Source of the DNA: Stenotrophomonas maltophilia
Lineage (GTDB): Bacteria > Pseudomonadota > Gammaproteobacteria > Xanthomonadales > Xanthomonadaceae
Direction: 5' to 3'
DNA: 63,924 nt
Assembly: GCF_003970865.1 (NCBI RefSeq)
Contig: NZ_RXLZ01000024.1
Span: forward strand, 1 to 63,924
In this document: positions 35,701 to 43,579 of the stretch, one piece after another
Position numbering within the stretch: the first letter of the stretch is position 1
How the letters are laid out: each line of letters begins with the position of its first letter
Position numbers and translations under genes: made by a program
The notes under the pieces: generated by a model
Told to the model about the DNA's origin: nothing
Seen by the model: only the letters and a program-made list of their open reading frames with translations
Database searches by the model: none

Positions 35701-35851
35701 GGCCACCTCGCATGCGATTGGTGCCGAGACCCAGAAACCGCTGGCGGTGGTGGTGATCGGTGGCCTGCTGTCGGCGATGCTGCTGACCCTGCTGGTACTG
35801 CCCACGCTGTACTACTGGGTACATCGTCGCCGCGAGGCGCGGACGGGCTGA
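32774..35851 (+). CDS. Heavy-metal RND efflux pump (CzcA/CusA family)
   Basis: The pump has 1025 residues, the full RND length, with 12 helices and two large periplasmic loops. The proton-relay signature of heavy-metal RND pumps, DFGIIIDGAVIVTEH, gives Asp393, Asp399 and Glu406, which align with Asp402, Asp408 and Glu415 of CzcA. It exports divalent or monovalent metal cations from periplasm or cytoplasm by proton antiport. Whether it favours Zn/Co/Cd or Cu/Ag cannot be decided by eye, although the CzcC-type duct and adaptor favour the former. It is the last gene of the operon and is followed by two SMAG hairpins. Confidence 0.93.
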   Translation: MIDRLIAYCLRQPLMVMLALLLFIGAGIAAFRVLPVEAFPDVSDTQVTVVSLHPGRAAEEVEREVTMPLEVALSGIPHSVRVFSHTQFGLSMIILTFDDKADDYFARQQVLERLQGVELPEGVTPELEAMSSAVGEIYRYVLKGPHMTPTQLRTVQEWTMERSLRTVPGVADVISFGGFARTFQVKPDLDKLRDRGISLGEFAEALEKGSSNAGGGYVERGQQQFLIRGVGLMRSPADIGNVVVAQRGGTPILVRDLAGIADTGLPRQGLVGQDDNDDAVFGMVLMRKGENPSDVLDALHARIAEIEANQLPAGVSIEPFYDRSWLVTTTLKTVFRNLLEGAVLVFLVLWLFLYNARAALIVAAMMPLALLSTFLGLHLWGVPANLLSLGAMDFGIIIDGAVIVTEHIVSRLSKLPPTADRKTRFSTILSAASEVGRPTFFSMLIIIAAHIPIFTLQRQEGRMFAPMAYSVTSALIGALILALTVVPLFCYWWLRRDRMRDGNPLMDRLTGWYRPILERALARPRAVVLTAVALLVGTLALGTRLGSEFLPELDEGSIWLTATLDPSTSLAEAQQQSRRIRELVGTFPQVSTVVAKLGRPEDGSDAKGANQIEALVALKPEKEWPKGVDKRQLVSDLQRTLEQRIPGPEFSISQPVRDNILESISQIKGQVVIKVSGSDLDVLNQQAQAILGQVRGVEGVESAFIDRDGSLPQLQIEIDRDRAARYGLNVRDIDEVIETALGGRQVGELWEGDRRFPITLRLDDADRDLQRLRTVPVGIGDGHTVTLSDVADFRMASGAINISRENAQRVKAVSIFIAGRDMGSVVADMRKRVDASVQLPEGYRLEWSGEFENQQRAMKRLGWVIPLSVLIIFVLLFDAFKDISSAALILANVPLAMIGGILALWLTGIPLSVSAAIGFIALFGQAVLNGVVMLSRFAQLREQGMDLLQSVVQGSLQRLRTVLMTALLAMFGLLPMATSHAIGAETQKPLAVVVIGGLLSAMLLTLLVLPTLYYWVHRRREARTG

Positions 35852-35875
35852 CGACGATGCCCGGTTCTCCGCCCG

Positions 35876-35931
35876 GTAGATGCCAACCTTGGTTGGCAAA
35901 CGGCGAAGCGCCCACCAAGGTGGGCGACTAC
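35876..35931. repeat. Paired SMAG hairpins
   Basis: GTAG with TGCCAACCTTGGTTGGCA at 35876-35898, and an inverted CGCCCACCAAGGTGGGCG ending CTAC at 35909-35931. This is the same pair that makes up each unit of the array at 27.8 kb, here as a single copy between convergent genes. Confidence 0.92.
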
Positions 35932-35951
35932 CGGTGTGCGATGGCCGCGAC

Positions 35952-36695
35952 CTACACCATCCCGCCGTTGGCGCGCAGGACCTGGCCATTGATCCACCGG
36001 CCATCGGCACCGGCCAGGAACCCCACCGCGCCGGCGATGTCTTCCGGCGTACCCAGCCGCTCCAGAGGGGTCATCTTCGCCAGCCGCTCGATCAGCTCGG
36101 GCGACTTGCCGTCCAGGAACAGGTCGGTGGCGGTCGGGCCGGGCGCCACTGCGTTCACGGTGATGTTGCGCCCGCGCAGCTCCTTGCTGAGGATCGCGCC
36201 CATCGTCTCCACCGCTGCCTTGCTGGCCGCGTACACGCTGTAGTTCTCCAGCTTGATGCCAACCACGCTGGTGGACAGGGTGATCAGCCGGCCACCGTCG
36301 CGTACCCGTCGCGCGCTTTCGCGCAGCACGTTGAAGGCGCCCTTGAGGTTGATGCCGATCACCCGCTCGAACAATGCGTCGTCGGTGTCGGCCAGCGGCG
36401 CCAGCTGCAATACGCCTGCGCTGTTGACCACCACGTCGATGCCGCCGAAACGGGCTTCGATGGCGTCGAACAGCTGCCGCACCGCCTGCGGATCGGCGAC
36501 ATCGGCCTGCAGCGCGATGGCCTGCGCGCCGGCTGCGTTGAGTTCGGCCGCCAAGGCTTCGGCGTCGTCGCGGCGGCCCGCATAGTTGATCGCGACCGCG
36601 TGGCCATCGGCGGCCAGGCGGCGGGAGATGGCGGCGCCGATGCCACGGGAGCCGCCGGTGACGAGGGCGACAGAACGGGCGGGGGAGGGGGTCAT
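35952..36695 (-). CDS. Short-chain dehydrogenase/reductase
   Basis: The 247-residue enzyme is a classical SDR. The cofactor site is TGGSRGIG, NSAG follows near residue 87, and the catalytic Ser-Tyr-Lys set is in LSTSVVG and YAASK. The residue pattern after the second strand (NYAGRRDD) suggests NADPH preference. The substrate is unknown; relatives reduce 3-oxo groups. The ATG at 36695 gives the normal N-terminus. It is divergent from the LysR gene at 36802, with 106 bases between them, and is probably its target. Confidence 0.88.
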   Translation of the reverse strand: MTPSPARSVALVTGGSRGIGAAISRRLAADGHAVAINYAGRRDDAEALAAELNAAGAQAIALQADVADPQAVRQLFDAIEARFGGIDVVVNSAGVLQLAPLADTDDALFERVIGINLKGAFNVLRESARRVRDGGRLITLSTSVVGIKLENYSVYAASKAAVETMGAILSKELRGRNITVNAVAPGPTATDLFLDGKSPELIERLAKMTPLERLGTPEDIAGAVGFLAGADGRWINGQVLRANGGMV

Positions 36696-36801
36696 GGTGG
36701 CTTCCAGCAGGGCACGCCGGCGTGGCGCAGAGCCATCTTCGCCACATCGGTGCTCCGGATAATCCTGCATAATCCGTCAACATCATCCGGATAGCCGAAT
36801 A

Positions 36802-37743
36802 ATGGATCGCTTCACGGCCATGCGCGCCTTCGTCCGTATCGTCGAGCGCCGCAGCTTCACCCGGGCCTCCGAGGACCTGGGCCTGCCGCGGGCCACGGTG
36901 ACCGACGCGATCAAGGCGCTGGAACAGCGGCTGGGCGTGCGCCTGCTGCACCGGACCACGCGGCTGGTGGTGCCGACGCTGGAAGGCGAGGCCTTCTATG
37001 GCCGTTGCCTGCGTCTGATCGCCGACATGGACGATGCCGAGGCCGCGTTCCGTGACGCGCCGCCACGCGGTCCGTTGCGCATTGAAGTGCATGGCACGCT
37101 GGGCCGGCACCTGCTGTTTCCGCACCTGCCGGAATTCCTGCAGTGCTACCCGGAGATCGAACTGGACGTCAGTGAAGGCGACCGCTATGTCGACCTGCTG
37201 CGCGAAGGTGTGGATGCGGCGTTGCGGGTGGGGACGCTGGCCGACAGCGATCTGGCGGCGCGCCGGTTGGCGATGCTGCGCGAGGTCACGGTGGCCGCGC
37301 CGGGTTATGTGCAGGCGCACGGCCTGCCCGACACCATTGAATCGCTGGAGGAAGGGCATCAGATGGTCGGCTACCGCTCCAGCGCCACCGGCCAGCTGAT
37401 TCCCCTGGAGTTCCAACAGGCTGGACAGGTGCGCTACGTGCCGCTGCCGGCGCGGGTGCGTGTTTCCGGCGCGGATGCATTCCTTGGGGCCGCGTTGGCG
37501 GGCCTGGGCATCATCCAGGCACCGCGCTACCGGATGGACCCGTATATCGCGCGCGGGCAGCTGGTTGAGCTGTTGCCGGAGGTGCCCCCGACGCCGAGCC
37601 CGTTGAGCCTGGTCTACCCGCGCAACCGCACGCCGTCGCCACGGTTGCGGGTGTTCATCGACTGGGTGGCCGGGGTGTTCGACCAGGCCGGGATTGCCGG
37701 CCAGCGGCCGGCACTACCGACCAGGGGGGCGCGCGCTGGGTAG
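36802..37743 (+). CDS. LysR-family regulator with SMAG-encoded C-terminus
   Basis: The 313-residue regulator has the N-terminal helix-turn-helix (MRAFVRIVERRSFTRASEDL, then VTDAIKALEQRLGVRLL) and a C-terminal effector domain. The last ~18 residues ([15 protein letters not shown]) are encoded by a SMAG palindrome and its spacer, and the TAG stop is the GTAG of a second SMAG copy, so the natural end of the protein was probably replaced. It is divergent from the SDR gene and likely regulates it. The upstream gap has CGGATAATCCTGCATAATCCG, a plausible T-N11-A-type site. Confidence 0.88.
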   Translation: MDRFTAMRAFVRIVERRSFTRASEDLGLPRATVTDAIKALEQRLGVRLLHRTTRLVVPTLEGEAFYGRCLRLIADMDDAEAAFRDAPPRGPLRIEVHGTLGRHLLFPHLPEFLQCYPEIELDVSEGDRYVDLLREGVDAALRVGTLADSDLAARRLAMLREVTVAAPGYVQAHGLPDTIESLEEGHQMVGYRSSATGQLIPLEFQQAGQVRYVPLPARVRVSGADAFLGAALAGLGIIQAPRYRMDPYIARGQLVELLPEVPPTPSPLSLVYPRNRTPSPRLRVFIDWVAGVFDQAGIAGQRPALPTRGARAG

Positions 37744-37812
37744 TGCCGGCCGCTGGCCGGCAACTGCAATGCGCTTGATGTACCAGGGGTGCCGGCCAGC
37801 GGCCGGCACTAC
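37695..37812. repeat. Three SMAG palindromes between convergent genes
   Basis: Copies at 37695-37717 (inverted), 37740-37762 (direct) and 37790-37812 (inverted) all have GTAG with TGCCGGCC/GGCCGGCA arms. The middle copy supplies the TAG stop of the LysR gene (37741-37743) and the last supplies the TAG stop of the kinase gene on the other strand (37811-37809). Confidence 0.93.
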
Positions 37813-39176
37813 CGGGCGGCTGCGTCCGGCAGCACCAGCTCGAACACGGTGCCGGTGTCATCCGACACAACACTCACGCTGCCGCCATGCGCCTGTGCAA
37901 TCGCGCGGGTAATCGCCAGCCCCAGCCCGGCACCTTCGTGGCGGCCACGCTCGCCGCGGAAGAAACGATCGAACAGGCGCGGCAGCGCTTCGGCGGCAAT
38001 CGGTGTGCCGAGGTTGTGCACGCTGACCCTGCACACGCCATCGGCTTCGGCCAGCCGCACCCGCACCTCGCTACCGGCAGTGGCGTGCTTCAACGCGTTG
38101 GACAGCAGGTTGGCGATCGCACGGTGCAGCATCAAGCGATTGCCCTCGACGCGTGCGGTGCCGTCGCGGCGCAGGGTCAACTGCCGGTCCTCGGCCAGCA
38201 GGTCGTAGAACTCGAGCAGCGAATCCACCACTCCATCCAGCGCCACCGGCTCGCGCGAGGGCAACGCGCCCGGCGACTCGGCCTGCGCCAGGTACAGCAG
38301 GTCGCCCACGGTCTGCGCCAGCTGCTGCAGTTCCTCGGCACACGACGCCAGCGTCTCGCGGTAGGCCTCGTTGCTGCGCGGGTGCGCCAGCACCACCTGC
38401 ACCTGGGTCAGCATGTTGGTGATCGGGGTGCGCAGCTCGTGGGCGAGGTCACCGGAGAACTCGGTCAGCCGCGCGAAGTCCTGCTGCAGGCGTGCAAGCA
38501 TGCCGTTGAGGGTCTGCGCCAACTGCTCCAGTTCGGCCGGTGCGCTGCGCGCGCTCAGGCGGCGCTGCAGGCGACCAGCGGTGATCTGCCGGGCCTCATC
38601 GGCCAGCGTGCGCAGCGGCCGCAGCGTGCGCCGCACCACGTAGCCGCCGAGCAGGCTGCTGGCCACGGCGGCGCCGATGATGGCGATCGCCAGCAGATGG
38701 CGGAAGCGCTGCAGGAAATCGGCATGGCGGTCGTCATCGATGGCCAGCAGGGTGACCAGCTCGCTGCCGTCGGCCAGGGTCTGGCGCAGGTGCAGGGCAT
38801 GCATGCAGCGACCATCGGTGAGGATCCAGTCGTGCCGCCGTGGCGCGGCGTCGATCGGCTGGCTGCGTGCATGCTCGCGCAGCAGTGCCGGTGCGGTGGA
38901 GAACAGCACCGCGCCTGTCCCATCAACAATGTGGAAGGCGATATCCGGATGGTGGCCCAGCGCCTCTGCCAACCGCTGCCCGCGTGCGGACGCAGGCCCG
39001 TTATCGGCGAGGTCACGGATCAACGCGACCTTGTTCTCCAGTTCGACGAAGTCCTGGGCGACCAGGTCGTGGCGGGCACTGACATAGATCGCCACGCCCA
39101 ACGCGGCCAGCACCAGCGTGGCCACGATGGCGAACAGCAGCGTCAGCCGTACCGCGATGGAACGGCGCAGGTTCAT
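37809..39176 (-). CDS. Heavy-metal sensor histidine kinase (CopS/CusS-like)
   Basis: The 455-residue kinase has two membrane helices (about residues 10-32 and 160-182) with a periplasmic sensor rich in histidines ([18 protein letters not shown]) that could hold copper. A HAMP domain follows. The H-box is [15 protein letters not shown], the N-box [10 protein letters not shown], and the G-box [18 protein letters not shown]. It starts four bases before the end of the regulator gene and closes the copC-copD-regulator-kinase operon. Its stop lies in a SMAG element. Copper as signal is inferred from the operon. Confidence 0.88.
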   Translation of the reverse strand: MNLRRSIAVRLTLLFAIVATLVLAALGVAIYVSARHDLVAQDFVELENKVALIRDLADNGPASARGQRLAEALGHHPDIAFHIVDGTGAVLFSTAPALLREHARSQPIDAAPRRHDWILTDGRCMHALHLRQTLADGSELVTLLAIDDDRHADFLQRFRHLLAIAIIGAAVASSLLGGYVVRRTLRPLRTLADEARQITAGRLQRRLSARSAPAELEQLAQTLNGMLARLQQDFARLTEFSGDLAHELRTPITNMLTQVQVVLAHPRSNEAYRETLASCAEELQQLAQTVGDLLYLAQAESPGALPSREPVALDGVVDSLLEFYDLLAEDRQLTLRRDGTARVEGNRLMLHRAIANLLSNALKHATAGSEVRVRLAEADGVCRVSVHNLGTPIAAEALPRLFDRFFRGERGRHEGAGLGLAITRAIAQAHGGSVSVVSDDTGTVFELVLPDAAAR

Positions 39177-39871
39177 CCGTTGCCCACAGCGCCGTCGTCC
39201 GGTGCTTCGAGCACGTAGCCCATGCCGCGCACGGTGACGATCAGCTTTGCATCGAAGTCATCGTCGATCTTCGCGCGCAGGCGGCGGATGGCCACGTCGA
39301 TCACGTTGGTGTCGCTGTCGAAGTTCATGTCCCACACCTGCGAAGCGATCAACGAGCGCGGCAGCACTTCGCCGCGTCGGCGCGCCAGCAGCTCCAGCAG
39401 GGTGTATTCCTTCTGGCTGAGGGTGATGCGCTGGCCGCCGCGTTCGACCCGGCGGCGCAGGGTATCCACCACCAGGTCGGCGATGACGATGCGCTCGGCC
39501 TGCGGCAGCGCCTGGCCGCGACGCAGCAGGGTGCGCACGCGCGCCAGCAGCTCGGCGAAGGCGAATGGCTTGGCCAGGTAGTCGTCGGCGCCCAGCTCAA
39601 GGCCCTGCACGCGGTCGGCGATGCTGCTGCGCGCGGTCAGGAACAGCACCGGCACCTGCCAGCCGGCCTCGCGCAGCCGCGACAGCACGTTCCAGCCATC
39701 CAGGCCGGGCAGCATCACGTCCAGGATGACCAGCTGGTACTCGCCGCTGCTGGCCAGGTGCAGCCCGTCGACGCCGTTGCAGGCGAGATCGACCACGTAG
39801 CCGGCCTCGATCAGGCCCTGGCGCAGGTAGTTGCCGGTCTTGGGTTCGTCTTCGACGATCAGCAGTTTCAT
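39173..39871 (-). CDS. Heavy-metal response regulator (CopR/CusR-like)
   Basis: An OmpR-family protein of 232 residues. The receiver has [18 protein letters not shown], which is typical of the heavy-metal group, phospho-Asp in [13 protein letters not shown] and Lys in [12 protein letters not shown]. The winged-helix domain carries [20 protein letters not shown] and [13 protein letters not shown], both group hallmarks. It probably binds the palindrome upstream of copC. It overlaps the kinase gene by four bases and follows copD by 45 bases. Confidence 0.92.
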   Translation of the reverse strand: MKLLIVEDEPKTGNYLRQGLIEAGYVVDLACNGVDGLHLASSGEYQLVILDVMLPGLDGWNVLSRLREAGWQVPVLFLTARSSIADRVQGLELGADDYLAKPFAFAELLARVRTLLRRGQALPQAERIVIADLVVDTLRRRVERGGQRITLSQKEYTLLELLARRRGEVLPRSLIASQVWDMNFDSDTNVIDVAIRRLRAKIDDDFDAKLIVTVRGMGYVLEAPDDGAVGNG

Positions 39872-39916
39872 GATGCGCCCATCATCGCAGCTTGCGCGTG
39901 GGCTGGCTGCGCAGGC

Positions 39917-40801
39917 TCATGTCAGCGGATCCAGCGTACCGAGCACGGCCACGCAGGCCAGCACCAGCACGGCCAGTATCGATTCGAAGGCCAGGCTGTG
40001 GCGCAGGGAGCGCAGCGGCCGTGGTTGCCAGCCGCCGCGGATGGAGCTGGCCAGCGCAGGTACCAGCCGCCAGCGATGCAGGGCGGCCAGCCCCAGCATG
40101 CCACCGACCATGGCGAGTTTGAGCAGCAGCCAGCGTCCGTGCGCGGTGCCGATGAGGGTCTGCACGGAACCGCCAAGATCGACATAGGTGTAGGTCCCGG
40201 TCATCGCCAGGGTGGCGACGATGATCGTGCCGGGCAGGGCGAAGCTGTGGGCGGCCTGCCACAGCTCGCGGGTGCGTTCGCGCAGGCGCAGGCCCTGCGG
40301 TCGCGCCGCCAACTGCAGGATGGCGGCGATCGCGCCGACCCAGGCGCCGGCGGCCAGCAGGTGCACGATGCCGGCCACCAGCCGCAACGTGCCACCGAAC
40401 CCATCCCCGGCGGCGGCATGGCCGTTCCATGACAGGCTGGCCAGGGCGGTGGCGGACAACGCGAGCAGCGCCAGGCGGCGCAGGCCCCGTAGCGGCGTGG
40501 CGGATGCCAGCAGGGGCAGCATCGCCAGCACCGCCACGGTGCGCAGCAGGCCGGCCTCACCCACCGGCGTGCCGGTGAGGAACCAGTGCGCCGTTGCTGG
40601 GTCGATGTCGGCTGCCGGGACGCCAAGCACGCCGGACAACCGGTTCACGGCATCGATGACGACCAGGATCAGCGCAACCACGGCGAGCGTCAGCGAGATG
40701 CTGCGCGGCAGTCCGGGGCGGACGAACAGCAGCCGCCCGAACAGCAGCATCAGCACCAGGTACAGCGCCAGCCGCAGCGCATACGGCGAGAGCTCGGCCA
40801 T
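39917..40801 (-). CDS. copD: CopD-family copper homeostasis membrane protein
   Basis: The 294-residue protein has about eight transmembrane helices, for example LYLVLMLLFGRLLFV near the start. Conserved family features are HWFLTG, WNGHAAAG, a GIVHLLAAGAWVGAI helix and a C-terminal HSLAFESILAVLVLA. Histidines in these helices are the presumed copper path. CopD moves copper across the inner membrane together with periplasmic CopC. It lies ten bases after copC, on the same strand, and before the two-component genes. Confidence 0.9.
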   Translation of the reverse strand: MAELSPYALRLALYLVLMLLFGRLLFVRPGLPRSISLTLAVVALILVVIDAVNRLSGVLGVPAADIDPATAHWFLTGTPVGEAGLLRTVAVLAMLPLLASATPLRGLRRLALLALSATALASLSWNGHAAAGDGFGGTLRLVAGIVHLLAAGAWVGAIAAILQLAARPQGLRLRERTRELWQAAHSFALPGTIIVATLAMTGTYTYVDLGGSVQTLIGTAHGRWLLLKLAMVGGMLGLAALHRWRLVPALASSIRGGWQPRPLRSLRHSLAFESILAVLVLACVAVLGTLDPLT

Positions 40802-40811
40802 GGCGGCGGCC

Positions 40812-41189
40812 TTACTTCACGGTGAAGCGGTAGTTGCCGGTCATCGGATGACTGTCCTGGCCGACCGCGCGCCATTGCAGTGCGTAGCTGCCGGCGGGCA
40901 GCGGCTTGGCGAAACGCGCGCGCAGCGTGTGCCCATCTTCGGAAATGTCCTGTGCGGTGGTGGGCATGGCCATCTTCATGCGGCCATGGTCCATGCTCAG
41001 TTCGATGCGGGTGGCACGCGGCATCACCTTCTCACTGAACTGCAGCGTGATCTCGGTCGCCGGAGCCACGGTGGCGTCGGCGGCCGGCGTCGAACGCACC
41101 AGGCTGGGATGGGCCAGGGCCAGCGGCGCAACCGCGAGGCCGGACAGGAGAAGCGCCAGGGAGGTGGAGCGGAGCTGGAAACGGGTCAT
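40812..41189 (-). CDS. copC: CopC-family periplasmic copper-binding protein
   Basis: A 125-residue protein with a signal peptide cleaved after ALA, so the mature protein starts with His-Pro-Ser, the N-terminal histidine that binds Cu(II) in CopC. A second site is in SMDHGRMKMAMP (Met/His-rich, possible Cu(I) site), and DSHPMTGNYRF gives the conserved aspartate and histidine. It binds periplasmic copper and hands it to CopD. I chose the ATG at 41189 for the signal peptide. An extended palindrome lies 66 bases upstream and is probably the CopR site. Confidence 0.92.
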   Translation of the reverse strand: MTRFQLRSTSLALLLSGLAVAPLALAHPSLVRSTPAADATVAPATEITLQFSEKVMPRATRIELSMDHGRMKMAMPTTAQDISEDGHTLRARFAKPLPAGSYALQWRAVGQDSHPMTGNYRFTVK

Positions 41190-41255
41190 GCGCGGGACAC
41201 CTTTGGAAGAAGTGGCCCCCAGAGTGGAGAGCGGCGCCTTTCGCCGCCCTGACCC

Positions 41256-41279
41256 GAACATTACCGATCTGTAATGTTC
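41256..41279. promoter_or_regulatory. Perfect inverted repeat upstream of copC, probable CopR operator
   Basis: GAACATTAC-CGATCT-GTAATGTTC has perfect 9-bp arms and a 6-base centre. Symmetric sites with CATTAC arms fit dimeric copper-responsive OmpR-family regulators. It lies just upstream of the copC leader. Confidence 0.7.
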
Positions 41280-41295
41280 CGTCCACTCACAGGTG

Positions 41296-41319
41296 GTGCC
41301 GGCCGCTGGCCGGCATCAC
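41296..41319. repeat. SMAG/REP palindrome at the end of the MoaF-like gene
   Basis: GTGCCGGCCGCTGGCCGGCATCAC forms a long hairpin. On the minus strand the usual GTAG is GTGA, and the TGA in it is the stop of the MoaF-like gene. Confidence 0.8.
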
Positions 41320-41639
41320 AGCACTGCCAACGGCCCCTGCATGCGATGGAAACTGCCATCGGTGGCGGTGAACCAGGCCAGCGAACGCCCGCCGACGAAG
41401 TCATCGACATGCACGACCGTTGCGCCATCGGCTTCCTGCCACGAAATGGCATAGACCCCTTCGCTGATCTGCTGCCACTCGCAGGCGGCTTCGCCCTGCG
41501 CACCGGCATAGGCGCCGGAGACGATGGCGTACTGCACGTGGCGGCCATCGGCGCTGTAGACATTGTCGGCGGCCAGCCCGTCATAGCTGACGCGGAAGCG
41601 GCGGCCGGCGAACAACGGCAAGGCGGGGGCAGTGTTCAT
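41316..41639 (-). CDS. MoaF-like small protein
   Basis: A protein of 107 residues with no signal peptide. RRFRVSYDGLAADNVY near the N-terminus and VYAISWQEADGATVVHVDDF match the MoaF lipocalin-like beta-barrel pattern, a family named for molybdenum-cofactor clusters but of unknown biochemical role. The start overlaps the stop of the cyclase gene (ATGA). Its stop is the TGA of a SMAG-like hairpin. It is the last of four genes controlled together, probably by the LysR gene at 44502. Confidence 0.72.
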   Translation of the reverse strand: MNTAPALPLFAGRRFRVSYDGLAADNVYSADGRHVQYAIVSGAYAGAQGEAACEWQQISEGVYAISWQEADGATVVHVDDFVGGRSLAWFTATDGSFHRMQGPLAVL

Positions 41640-42574
41640 CGGATCGCCACCGGGTTGATGTTGACCTGGGTCGAGCCGACGTAGAGCGGCTGGCCGAGCA
41701 CGAACAGGAATTCCCAGGCCTTGTCGCGCACCAGGGCACGGCTGTCGATCAGCTCCAGGTTGTAGATGCCGCGCTTGGCCAGCATGTACTGGTTGATCGG
41801 GAACTCCTCGGTACCATTCGGGTTCGGGTAGACCTCCGAGGCCCAGGTGTCGCCACCGAAGGCGACAATGCCCTGGTCGGCCAGCCACTTCGCTGCCTCC
41901 ATGCCGATACCCGGCTCCACTTCCAGGAACTGCGTGTCGTCCTTGCCGATCAGTTCCAGCCAGCCGGTGTTGAACAGCACCACGTCGCCCTTGCGCAGGC
42001 TCAGGCCCTGCTTCTTCAGCACGGCCTGGATGTCGGCCACGGTGAACTCGGTGCCGCCGGGCACGATCGCCTTGCCGTAGTACGCGGTCATGTCCAGCAC
42101 GACGCCGCGGGTGACCATCGGCGGCACCTTCTCGACGCCGAGCTTGCGCACACCGTCCACGGTGACGAAGTCGGCGGCCTTGTTGCCGTTGTAGTAGACG
42201 TTGTCGATGCCGATATGGCCGATGCCGTTGAGCTGGGTGCCAACGCCGGTCCAGGCGTTCACCAGTTCATCATTGAAGGTGAACTTGTTGGGGCCCAGCG
42301 ACTTGCCGGCCTGCTGGCCGACCTGCACGTTGTACAGGCGGAAGCTGCGGTGGCGGAACGCGGGCAGGTTCTTGTCCACCGGCACCGCCAGCGGATAGGT
42401 CTTGCCGGTCCTGACCAGCGATACCGCGTGCTTGACCACGTCCGCGGTGAGCAGGTTGGCCGCGCCGATCTCGTCGTTGGCGCCGTAGGCAGAGGGATAC
42501 CAGTCCTCGGCGGTGGCCTGGAAGGACAGCGGCAGGGTGGCCAGCGCAAGCGCGGCCAGGGTCTTCATTTTCAT
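41636..42574 (-). CDS. Secreted cyclase-family metal-dependent hydrolase
   Basis: The 312-residue protein has a signal peptide (MKTLAALALATLPLSFQATA). The body is the cyclase/kynurenine-formamidase-like fold, with THxxxGxH-type metal motifs here seen as GVGTQLNGIGHIGID, followed by VVLDMTAYYG and GDVVLFNTGWLELIG. Note that the first histidine of the usual HxGTHxD metal motif is replaced. It probably opens a cyclic amide or ester in the periplasm. It lies 19 bases after the LLM oxidoreductase and overlaps the MoaF-like gene. Confidence 0.82.
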   Translation of the reverse strand: MKMKTLAALALATLPLSFQATAEDWYPSAYGANDEIGAANLLTADVVKHAVSLVRTGKTYPLAVPVDKNLPAFRHRSFRLYNVQVGQQAGKSLGPNKFTFNDELVNAWTGVGTQLNGIGHIGIDNVYYNGNKAADFVTVDGVRKLGVEKVPPMVTRGVVLDMTAYYGKAIVPGGTEFTVADIQAVLKKQGLSLRKGDVVLFNTGWLELIGKDDTQFLEVEPGIGMEAAKWLADQGIVAFGGDTWASEVYPNPNGTEEFPINQYMLAKRGIYNLELIDSRALVRDKAWEFLFVLGQPLYVGSTQVNINPVAIR

Positions 42575-42593
42575 GGCAAAGCTCCGGTAACTG

Positions 42594-43568
42594 TCAGGCC
42601 GTCGCGGGGGCGGCAATCGGGGCATGCGACGCGGCGGCGCCGGCATGGGCCGGGAAGTGCGGCAGCACGTACTCGGCGATTTCGTGGAAGGTTTCGGCCA
42701 GCGGCCGTTCGTTGCGGCGGAACTGCAGGCCGATGTGGTTGACACCGGCCGCCTGCATGGCGTGCAGCTCGGCCAGCAGGGCGTTGCGGCCGCCGCGCAG
42801 GCCGAAGCGCCAGCGCTGCAGGGGGGCATCGGCATCGGCCACCAGATCCAGGTGGATGAAGCTGGCATACGGCTTGTTGCCGGCCACGGCGCGCCAGGCC
42901 GCCACGCGTTGTACATGGTCCTGCGGCGTGCCCGGGTAGGCCAGGCAGCCATCCATGTGCTGGCCGATCCATGCCGGTTGCTGCTGGGCCAGGCCGGCCA
43001 CGAACAGCGGCAAGGCCGGGCCATCCGCGGGCAGCACGTCCAGGCCCTGCGGCAGGTGCGCGGTGGCGCCTTCGCGCAGCAATGCGATCTGCTCGCGGAA
43101 ACGGCTGCCACGGCTGTCGAAGTCGCGGCCGAACAGCGGGTATTCCACCGGGCGGTCGCCACTGGCTACGCCCAGCAACAGGCGGTCGCCGCTGAGCCGC
43201 TGCACGCTGCGCGCCGACTTCAGGGTCAGCAACGGCTCACGGATCGGCAGCACCACCGCACCGGTGCCCAGCAGGATGTCATTGGTGATGCCGGCCAGGT
43301 AGCCGAGGTAACTGAATACCTCGAACACCTGCGCCGCATCGCCGAAGGCCGGGTCGTACACCGGCACGTCGCGTACCCACAGCGCACGGAAGCCGAGGCG
43401 GTCGGCCAACCGTGCCAGTTCTGCATGGCGCTGCAGGTCCGGTTCGCCGGGCAAGCGTCGCGCGGCGCGTCGTGCCTGTTCGCCCAGCGGCGTCCAGTCA
43501 TTGTCCAGCGGTGCTTCGATGCCGATGCTGAAACCACCGGCCTGCAGCCGCGCCAACGCACTGCCCAT
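42594..43568 (-). CDS. LLM-class flavin-dependent oxidoreductase
   Basis: A TIM-barrel flavoenzyme of 324 residues in the luciferase-like monooxygenase class. Features are LARLADRLGFRALWVRD near the N-terminus, LLGTGAVVLPIREPLLTLKSARSV, the loop LLLGVASGDRPVEYPLFG that closes over FMN, and FEHIGLQF-like GVNHIGLQFRR late in the chain. The group uses FMN or F420 to oxidise organic substrates. It needs reduced flavin from a partner that is not seen here. It lies between the aldo/keto reductase and the cyclase genes. Confidence 0.85.
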   Translation of the reverse strand: MGSALARLQAGGFSIGIEAPLDNDWTPLGEQARRAARRLPGEPDLQRHAELARLADRLGFRALWVRDVPVYDPAFGDAAQVFEVFSYLGYLAGITNDILLGTGAVVLPIREPLLTLKSARSVQRLSGDRLLLGVASGDRPVEYPLFGRDFDSRGSRFREQIALLREGATAHLPQGLDVLPADGPALPLFVAGLAQQQPAWIGQHMDGCLAYPGTPQDHVQRVAAWRAVAGNKPYASFIHLDLVADADAPLQRWRFGLRGGRNALLAELHAMQAAGVNHIGLQFRRNERPLAETFHEIAEYVLPHFPAHAGAAASHAPIAAPATA

Positions 43569-43579
43569 GGCGAGGCTCC

